This document shows, in pieces, positions 44,036 to 50,254 of a DNA stretch of 64,000 nucleotides; positions within the stretch are counted from its first letter, which is position 1, and every line of letters starts with the position of its first letter. The notes under the pieces are model-generated. The model searched no databases and was not told the origin of the DNA. It saw only the letters and a list, made by a program, of their open reading frames with translations. Source of the DNA: DATBSL01 sp964561785 (lineage in GTDB: Bacteria > Acidobacteriota > Vicinamibacteria > Fen-336); NCBI GenBank assembly GCA_964561785.1, contig CAZLRF010000024.1, positions 12,651 to 76,650 on the forward strand, given 5' to 3'. Position numbers and translations under genes: made by a program.

Positions 44036-44556
44036 CCGGAGTCGTTCGGCTCCCACTTCGGAGCAAGCGGGCCGGGCGCGGACCTCCGGCGGCGTGCACT
44101 CGTGTGAGGATCGCCCCACTCTCCCCGAAAGGCAGACCTTCGAGCGGAGGATCGACTCCATCCTCCGCCTCGAGCAGGGCGACCTGGTCTGGGGTCGCGC
44201 TTGATGGCCCGGAGCATCACCTTGCCGAGCTCGCGGTCGTGGCCCAGACGGCCCTGGGCGGGAGCTGGCGGCGCCAGGGCCACCGCCAGCGTGAGAACGG
44301 CCAGGTCGCGACCCACTGCCGCCCCCGCGCGACCGAGGATTCGCCTTCCTCGTCATGACATCCTTCCCGCTCTCCCCGCATTCAGGCTGGCCAGGCGCAA
44401 GCGGTCTTGGATGCGACTCGCCGAACCGCACCCTCTCTAGAGAGACATGCCGCGGGCCGACACCAGATCAACACTCACAACATCGACCCTTCACCGGCGG
44501 AAGGGACCTCGAATGTGGTCGACACCTCGGCGCATCCCCGGCGAGACGACCTGGCT
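44036..44556. other. 520-base stretch without an intact gene; edge of accessory island
   Basis: No complete gene is supported. The left part (about 44190-44316, minus) holds a possible remnant of an exported protein, listed separately. From about 44340 the base composition becomes visibly more A/T-rich, continuing into the DUF4265 gene. I see no transposase, tRNA or attachment-site repeat marking the edge. Confidence 0.5.
44190..44316 (-). pseudogene. Remnant of exported protein N-terminus
   Basis: From GTG 44316 the minus frame gives a signal-peptide-like start (LAVLTLAVALAPPAPAQ) and then HDRELGKVMLRAIKRD, which recalls the region after the signal in exported S41-type processing peptidases. 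After this the frame turns into arginine-rich nonsense. It reads as the 5' stub of a gene whose body has been lost, next to the RHS island. The family guess rests on about 20 residues. Confidence 0.3.
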
Positions 44557-45045
44557 CTACTCCCACCATCGGAGAGGATCGCCGGTATTGGGGTCGTAGA
44601 CGTTGGAATACTGCCACTGCGATCCGGGATACCTGTCAGCGGCGGCAGCGAGAGCCCTTTCGATCGCCGGAAACCCAGCATTGGCCGGTACCGTGACGGC
44701 GATCAATCCGGGGGTATAGGCGTCCACCGAGCCGCGAAGCGGCGCCACATCTCGTTCGATCGCCTCAGCGACCATTCTCGTTGCCTGCGCATCGTCTGCA
44801 GCCGATTCCGCGAGATAGAACTGGATACATACGTTCCCGCCGTGCGCTATGACCTCGAACTCGCCGGTCGCGCCGTTGACAATCCTGATCACATCACCCG
44901 ATGCGAGTGCCGTGGCGTAGAGAGGAGACCGAAGAATCTCCCATTCGTTCTCCCGGACGCGGCGAGCGGGCACTTCCTCGGCACCAGGCCTCCGTGCATC
45001 CCTGACGGCTACTCGGACGTGTTCGTGCATCGCTTCTGCTCGCAT
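44557..45045 (-). CDS. DUF4265 protein, putative immunity to RHS toxin
   Basis: 162 aa from ATG 45045, which begins one base after the RHS stop codon (TAG then C then ATG). It matches the DUF4265 pattern: VPARRVRENEWEILRSPLYA, ASGDVIRIVNGATGEFEVI, then a second half with an alpha-beta ACT-like layout (GLIAVTVPANAGFPAIERAL). DUF4265 proteins are often found downstream of polymorphic toxins, so immunity is likely. Composition is clearly less GC-rich than the rest of the window, a sign of transfer. It has no signal peptide, fitting a cytosolic antitoxin. Confidence 0.72.
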   Translation of the reverse strand: MRAEAMHEHVRVAVRDARRPGAEEVPARRVRENEWEILRSPLYATALASGDVIRIVNGATGEFEVIAHGGNVCIQFYLAESAADDAQATRMVAEAIERDVAPLRGSVDAYTPGLIAVTVPANAGFPAIERALAAAADRYPGSQWQYSNVYDPNTGDPLRWWE

Positions 45046-45046
45046 G

Positions 45047-46267
45047 CTAGTCCACTCTGCCGTACGGTGCACCGAAGCTGCCACGAGCCGCACATGTCCG
45101 CCCGGGCTTCGGGGCGGGGCGATTACCCTGGCTCAGGTTGCATGCAGCCCCCTCACACCTGAGATTCTCGTCTGAAAGGTCACCGCCGCGCGAGCGGGCC
45201 TTCTTGTGCCCCGTGTGGATGTTGGCGGGGTTTCTGGATTCCTGCCCGCACGTGGCACGCTGCCAAGAGCCGTCCGCCCGCTGGTCGCGCTCCAGGATGT
45301 GTCGTCGAGTCTTGGCGTCGACCCTCTTCCCCGCGGTTGGCGACGTCGCAGGGATGGCGTCGCTTGCCTTCGCCGCGTCGACAACCCTGTCCGCCGCCTT
45401 CGCTGCGTCGCCCGCCTTGTCGATGTTCTGGACGACGTCGACCGCCTTGTCGACCGCCTGGACGCCCTTGATGATGGCCCCCGCGCCGCCGGGTACGAAC
45501 GGCACCGCCGCAGCGGCCGAGTCGACGACGACGCCGACGGCGTCGAGCACGGCCGCGCCCGCGTTGCCGGCCTTCACGTTGCTGACGAGTGACGCGACTC
45601 CCATCGCGACGTTGGCCGCGTCCCACAGCGTCTCCGCCGCCTCGCCGTCCGGGTCCACGTACCGCAGCGGGTTGTTGAGGGTGTAGCTGTAGCCGTTCCA
45701 GGACTGCGGCTCGAGCAGCCGGCTCCCCGCGTTCTCGGGGTCCGCACCGGTGAAGCGTCCCTGCGCGCCGGCGTAGTAGCGCGCGCCGAAGTAGTCGAGG
45801 CCGCTCTCGCGGTCGCGCTCCTTGCCGGTGAAGCGGTGGCGCAGGGGGTCGGGCGAGGCGTAGTCGGCGAGGGCCGCCCGCGCGCCGATCGTCGGCGGGA
45901 TCTCCTCGCCGAAGGGGAGGTAGTCGTGGCGGGAGACGACGCGGCCCGCGTCGTCGGTGGCGATGCGGACGCTGCCGAGCGGGTCGGCGGTCAGGTAGTG
46001 GGCGCCGGTGGCCGGCGGGGTGGTGTCGGAGTACTCGGCGGCGAGGCGGGAGAGGGCGTCGTAGACGAAGACGGTCCGGCTCGACGGGCCGGCCGCGAGG
46101 ACACGCCGGCCCTCGCCATCGTAGGCGTAGGCCGTGGCGAGGACCTCGCCGTCCAGGGAGACGCCCGCGGCGAAGGCGGTCTGGCGGTTCTCGGCGTCGT
46201 AGGTGATGGCCCGGCCGAGGGGGTCGGCGGTCTGGTTGCCGGAGGGGTCGTAGGTGGTCGAGCCCAC
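45047..46267 (-). CDS. RHS core fragment with C-terminal HNH nuclease toxin
   Basis: 406 aa from GTG 46267, but the frame is open and still RHS-like up to a TAA at 46439-46441 (YRYDRWGNRVVTGY). YD-type repeats (TYDAENRQTAF, YAYDGEGRRVLA) lead to the RHS core HRFTGKERDRESGLDYFGAR and the NPLRYVDPDG boundary, after which the variable tip begins. The tip has an Ala/Val-rich pre-toxin region (AAAAVPFVPGGAGAIIKG) and an HNH-type nuclease domain: RRHILERDQRADGSWQRATC, HTGHKKARSRGGDLSDENL and CNLSQGNRPAP. The long N-terminal export part of RHS proteins is missing, so this is an orphan tip and probably not secreted by itself. Confidence 0.8.
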   Translation of the reverse strand: MGSTTYDPSGNQTADPLGRAITYDAENRQTAFAAGVSLDGEVLATAYAYDGEGRRVLAAGPSSRTVFVYDALSRLAAEYSDTTPPATGAHYLTADPLGSVRIATDDAGRVVSRHDYLPFGEEIPPTIGARAALADYASPDPLRHRFTGKERDRESGLDYFGARYYAGAQGRFTGADPENAGSRLLEPQSWNGYSYTLNNPLRYVDPDGEAAETLWDAANVAMGVASLVSNVKAGNAGAAVLDAVGVVVDSAAAAVPFVPGGAGAIIKGVQAVDKAVDVVQNIDKAGDAAKAADRVVDAAKASDAIPATSPTAGKRVDAKTRRHILERDQRADGSWQRATCGQESRNPANIHTGHKKARSRGGDLSDENLRCEGAACNLSQGNRPAPKPGRTCAARGSFGAPYGRVD

Positions 46268-46438
46268 CAGGAGGCGGTTGGTCTGGGGGTCGACGTGGGC
46301 CTCCAGGCTGTCCGCGGAGTGGGCGGGCTGGGGGACGTAGCCGGTGACGACGCGGTTGCCCCAGCGGTCGTAGCGATAGGTCTGGGAGAAGGCGCCGGGC
46401 TCGCTCGCCGAGGTGAGCCGGCTCGTGCTTGGCTTCGG

Positions 46439-46565
46439 TTAGGTGACCGCGAGCCCCAAGGCGCCCGGTGTGCTTCTGGCGCCCGTGAAGGAGGCTCCTC
46501 CGGCACTTCGGGATGAACGCAGCACAGACTGGACGCCGGGACGCTCGGGCCGTTATGGCGACGCT
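46439..46565. other. Truncation junction of the RHS gene
   Basis: RHS homology stops abruptly at the in-frame TAA (46439-46441 on the minus strand). The next 120 bases encode nothing recognisable and end at the stop of the second DUF4265 gene. This looks like a recombination scar. Confidence 0.5.
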
Positions 46566-47045
46566 TCAATCCACCTTGCGGAGCGCTGCCTCCTCGTACT
46601 CCCAATAGCCCCTTCGCTCGCCCTCGGCAAGTAGGTCCTTGGCTTGCGCCAAGGCATGCGGGGGTACGTCCACAGCGACAAGGCCAGGAATATGGCTCCG
46701 CTCCGATGAGCAGGCGATGAGCTCCAGGTCCTTGCGCAGGCGGCCCACAGCGGCGTCATGCGCGTCATCGTCGAGACTCCCGCGAAAGACGACGACTCGG
46801 ATGGTGCTGTGATCCGAGGCGCGGACCATCTCTTGGAACCACAGTTCGCCATCCTCCATCTCGGCGCGAATCACGTCCCCCCAACTCACCGACCTGACGA
46901 AGAACGGAATGTTGTCGATCTCGTAGAGGTCTCCCTTGATAGGCAGGGCCCAGAGGTACTCGCTGTCCGCTGGTGGATACCCGTCCTCGTCCCGCTGGAG
47001 GCGAAACCCAACCTTCACACGGTCATCCCCCGATGCAGCCTTCAC
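46566..47045 (-). CDS. Second DUF4265 protein
   Basis: 159 aa from GTG 47045, with GGAG at the right distance; ATG 47090 is possible but has no ribosome binding site. It begins VKVGFRLQRDEDGYPPADSE and has LWALPIKGDLYEIDNIPFFV, SVSWGDVIRAEMEDGELWF, then an alpha-beta half with HIPGLVAVDVPPHALAQAKD. It is a distant paralogue of the DUF4265 protein on the other side of the toxin. It lies upstream of the truncated RHS gene, where an earlier toxin tip may have been. Its own toxin is not in the window. Confidence 0.7.
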   Translation of the reverse strand: MKAASGDDRVKVGFRLQRDEDGYPPADSEYLWALPIKGDLYEIDNIPFFVRSVSWGDVIRAEMEDGELWFQEMVRASDHSTIRVVVFRGSLDDDAHDAAVGRLRKDLELIACSSERSHIPGLVAVDVPPHALAQAKDLLAEGERRGYWEYEEAALRKVD

Positions 47046-47999
47046 GGGAGGAACTCCTGCGGGATCTTGTTTCCTTTTCGGGCGTTGCATCCAACCGGCG
47101 CGTGGGCCCGCCGCCGGGGAACGGCGGGACGGGCAGCAGCTCGTCGTCCTCGATCCACGCGTCGGCCCGCTCCGCACCCGGGCGGAGCACCGCCCCGATC
47201 GGGACGGACAGGACCAGGCGGAAGCGCTCCCACCCCTCGACGAGGGTGTCGTTCAGGATCGGCACGCGGACCTTCGCGGAGCTCCTCGAGCCGAGCAGCG
47301 TCGGATCGGTGAACGAAAGGGTGCCGCTCGTGGCGACGTAGTCCTCGCCCGCGCGGGCGGTGTCGTCCTCGGTCGCGTACTGCACGCTCACCGGACCCAC
47401 CCAGCCGGAGAGCGAGACCTGGAAGACGGCGAACCCCGGCTCGCCGACCGGCGTCCAGCGCGGCGGCTCCTCGGCCCGTGTCGAAGCGACGCTCACGCTC
47501 GGAAGGTCGTCGTCCCGGATCTCGACCTCCACACGATGCCCGGCCAGGAGGACGGCGACCGGAGACGAGAGGACCACCTCGAACCGCTCCGGTCCCTCGA
47601 GGCGCGCATCGTCCACCAGAGGGACCGCGAGCTCGAAGCGCGCGCCGTCGGCCGAGCCGGCGGGCAGGTCGAGTCGGCCCGCCGCGCCGACCGCGAAGTC
47701 CTCCCCCTCGAAGGCGCTCAGCGGGCGCGCCGTCCACGTGACGCTCGCCCCCGTGGGGAGCGCCGCGCCGCCCACGGTGCGCAGCTCGGCGGCACCCGTG
47801 CAACGCCCTCGCCCTCGGAGGCGACGACGATGCCCTCCGGGGGCGCGAGCGACGCGAGCGGTCCCGTGACCGCGAGAAGGCGCGAGCCCGCGTACACGTA
47901 CTCGCGCGAGGGGAGCGGCTCCTGCGCCGCAGGGGAAGCCAGCCCGCCCGCAGCGGCGAGAGCCGCGACAAAGCCCAATGGGCCGGTGAGGGATGCCAT
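47023..47999 (-). pseudogene. Exported Calx-beta protein with a frameshift
   Basis: From ATG 47999 (GGAGGGAGG upstream) the frame gives a signal peptide and SREYVYAGSRLLAVTGPLAS, then VVASEGEG, and then loses sense near 47815. Calx-beta sequence continues in another frame: ALPTGASVTWTARPLSAFEG, RFELAVPLVDDARLEGPERF, then a second repeat with YATEDDTARAGEDYVATSGT and WERFRLVLS. A one- or two-base indel therefore splits the gene. Calx-beta repeats are Ca2+-binding beta-sandwiches of surface proteins. The 3' end overlaps the DUF4265 gene and its last about 40 residues are not Calx-beta, so the end may also be chimeric. Confidence 0.68.
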
Positions 48000-48221
48000 G
48001 CCCACCCTCCCTCCGCCTGTCGTGGCGGCGAGGAAACGACACGATCGACGAACGTGAGGGCGACTTGATAAGACACCCGCCGTGCGCGAGTCAACGACAA
48101 AGTGGACCCCCACGCACCTCGCCACGCCCGGTGTGACGCCAGCCGTCTCCGCCGGACACGGTTTGCGTGAACCAGAGCGCCACGGCCGGACCCGACTCGC
48201 CGTCGACGGCTCGCCGGACGC

Positions 48222-48839
48222 CTACGGCCTGGGCGTCGTGCCGCCCGTCGTCGGGCGGGTCGGGCCCGGAGTGCCGCCGAGGCCGCCGGGCCGGCCCATC
48301 GGCGGCCCGACCGGGCGCCCGACGACGCGCGGCTGGCCGGGGAGGAAGACCCACTCGTTGTAGCGCGAGCGCCCGTTGAACACGCGCAGGCTCCGCTCGG
48401 TGCTCGTGCTCGCGACGCCCTGGAACCCGCCGAGCGTCTGGAGCGACTGCGAGAACGCCGAGGGCCGCGTGGTGGTGGTCGTCGTCGTGGTCGGGCTCGA
48501 CCCCGAGCCCGGCGTCCCCGGCGGACCGGCCACGACCGCCTCCCCGGGCCGGATGAACCGCCAGCGGCCGTGCTTCGTCATCGGGTCCTTGTACGCCCGG
48601 CGGAGGAAGCGGCCCTTGACGAGCGCCTCGAGGGACGTCGGGAGGGCGTTGCCGTTCTTCCTCTGGTAGCGGGCGATCGCGTCCGCGATCTCTCCCCCGC
48701 GCGCGATCAGCTCCTCCTCGGCGTCGTTCTTCATGACGTAGCGCCACGACGGCACCGCCGCCGCCAGCATGATCGACATCACTGCTACGGCGGCGAGCAG
48801 CGCCACCATCGCGTAGCCGGCCTCGGGCCCCCGCCTCAC
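48222..48839 (-). CDS. Pseudopilin-like protein with repetitive tail (copy 3)
   Basis: 205 aa. A prepilin-type N-terminus, GPEAGYAMVALLAAVAVMSI, gives a short positive leader cut after Gly and a long hydrophobic helix. The mature +5 residue is Ala instead of the usual Glu. The body has the GspG-like ALPTSLEALVKGRFLRRAYK and DPMTKHGRWRF. From about residue 105 it is a low-complexity tail with a run of eight Thr and Gly/Pro repeats. It is the last gene of the secretion operon and overlaps the transglycosylase stop (ATGA). Lack of Glu5 is a feature of tip minor pseudopilins such as GspK. Confidence 0.8.
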   Translation of the reverse strand: MRRGPEAGYAMVALLAAVAVMSIMLAAAVPSWRYVMKNDAEEELIARGGEIADAIARYQRKNGNALPTSLEALVKGRFLRRAYKDPMTKHGRWRFIRPGEAVVAGPPGTPGSGSSPTTTTTTTTRPSAFSQSLQTLGGFQGVASTSTERSLRVFNGRSRYNEWVFLPGQPRVVGRPVGPPMGRPGGLGGTPGPTRPTTGGTTPRP

Positions 48840-49492
48840 GGCGCCTTCTTCTCCTTGCCCCGCTCCTTGCCGCCCTCCTTCGCGCTCTGCCGGTACCGCT
48901 GCAGGACCTTCTTCACGTAGGCCCGCGTCTCGCGGTAGGGCGGCACGCCGCCGTGACGCTGCACCGCCCCCTCCCCCGCGTTGTAGGCGGCGAGGGCGCG
49001 GGTGAGGTCCCCGTCGTACACGGTGAGCAGCTGACCGAGGTGGCGGGAGCCCCCGTCGAGGTTCTGGGCGGGGTCGAAGGCGTCGGCGACCCCGAGCGAG
49101 CCGGCCGTGGCCGGCATGAGCTGCATCAGCCCCTGCGCCCCCTTCGGGGAGACCGCGTCGGGGCGGAAGCCCGACTCGACGGCGACCACCGCGAGGACGA
49201 GCTCCGGGGGGAGGCCGTGCCGCCGCGCCGCCTCGACGGCGAGCGCCCGCAGGTCGCTGCCCGGCGGCCCCGCCACCTCCTCGATCACCTCGTCCGGCAC
49301 GAGGCCCCGCACGACGGAGGGGGGCACGCCCATCTCCCCCCCGCCCTTCAGCAGGAGCACCACCGTCCCGTTCTCCTCGCGGTGCCCCTCGAGCTTCAGC
49401 GTGAGGCCGCTCGCGAGCAGAGCGATCTCCGCCCGCGCCGGCGCGGCGAAGGCGGCGAGGGCGAGGAGGGCGGGGAGGATGGCGCGCCGCAC
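48836..49492 (-). CDS. Lytic transglycosylase (SLT domain)
   Basis: 218 aa with a signal peptide (about 1-21). A short N-terminal domain (LEGHREENGTVVLLLKGGG) precedes the SLT fold: LVLAVVAVESGFRPDAVSP with the catalytic Glu, KGAQGLMQLMPATAGSLG, and ALAAYNAGEGAVQRHGGVPP. It cleaves peptidoglycan glycan strands to 1,6-anhydro ends and would open the wall for the pilus or secretion machine encoded with it. The C-terminus is lysine-rich (KEGGKERGKEKKAP). The GTG start is 7 bases after the lipoprotein stop. Confidence 0.9.
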   Translation of the reverse strand: MRRAILPALLALAAFAAPARAEIALLASGLTLKLEGHREENGTVVLLLKGGGEMGVPPSVVRGLVPDEVIEEVAGPPGSDLRALAVEAARRHGLPPELVLAVVAVESGFRPDAVSPKGAQGLMQLMPATAGSLGVADAFDPAQNLDGGSRHLGQLLTVYDGDLTRALAAYNAGEGAVQRHGGVPPYRETRAYVKKVLQRYRQSAKEGGKERGKEKKAP

Positions 49493-49499
49493 CGGGACC

Positions 49500-50237
49500 T
49501 CAGTCGACGAACACCGTGACCGAGCCGCTCACCCCGGTCGCCGTGGTGGCGGTCACGGTGACCTCCTTCTGGAGGCTCCCGAGCGGCGCCCGCGTGCGCA
49601 GGGTGTCGAAGACCTGGCCGCTCGAGTCGGTGAAGAGGGTCTTGCTTCCGCTGTCGAGCGTCTCCTCCACGATCGAGCCGCCCAGAGAGAAGACGACCGG
49701 CACGTTCTGGACCGGGTTGCCGAACTCGTCGTAGACGGTCGCGGTGATCGCCGACTGCCGCGGCTGCGTGATCCGCTGCGGGCTCGCGCTGACGAGCACG
49801 CGCTTGGGCAGGGCGCTCCCGATCACGATCTGCACGCTGTCCGTGCCGTTGCCGCCCGTCGAGCCCCCGGTGCCGGTCCCGGGCGAGGCCGCGGGCTGCG
49901 GCGCCGCCCCGCCGGAGAGCGCGGTCACGGTGGCCGTCCCCGAGCGGGAGTCCGAGCTGAAGTACACCCGGGCGACACCGTTCACCGTCTTCGCGCTCTC
50001 CGGCACCTGGCCGAGGTTCGTGAAGAAGAAGACCACGCTCCCGTCGGGCACGAACGTTCCGGCGGGCTCGACGAGGATCGCGGTCACGAGCGAGCGCCCG
50101 CCGTTCGCGGGCACGAACTCCGGGTTCGCGATCAGCGTGAGAGTCGCCCCGGGGGCCGCGGTCATCGGCACCTTCTCGCAAGTTGCCGCCGCGGCCGCCG
50201 CGAGCACCACCGTCCCGAGAAGCCTCCACTTCGACAT
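49500..50237 (-). CDS. Lipoprotein with bacterial Ig-like domains
   Basis: 245 aa. Signal ends with AAAATCEK, giving lipidated Cys20. Two Ig-like (Big_1/invasin type) regions follow: one near 30-110 with LTLIANPEFVPANGGRSLVT and VVFFFTNLGQV, and one near 145-240 with AITATVYDEFGNPVQNVPVV. A Gly/Thr-rich linker with GTGTGGSTGGNG joins them. It lies between the secretin and the transglycosylase in the secretion operon, and may act as a pilotin-like or scaffold lipoprotein. That role is inferred from position only. Confidence 0.78.
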   Translation of the reverse strand: MSKWRLLGTVVLAAAAAATCEKVPMTAAPGATLTLIANPEFVPANGGRSLVTAILVEPAGTFVPDGSVVFFFTNLGQVPESAKTVNGVARVYFSSDSRSGTATVTALSGGAAPQPAASPGTGTGGSTGGNGTDSVQIVIGSALPKRVLVSASPQRITQPRQSAITATVYDEFGNPVQNVPVVFSLGGSIVEETLDSGSKTLFTDSSGQVFDTLRTRAPLGSLQKEVTVTATTATGVSGSVTVFVD

Positions 50238-50254
50238 CGCCACTCTCCCCGTCC

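Noticed and set aside
44407..45162. 251-residue plus-strand frame in the low-GC region
   Set aside because: Antisense to the DUF4265 gene, which fits a family and abuts the RHS stop. The plus frame shows no motif, signal peptide or ribosome binding site.
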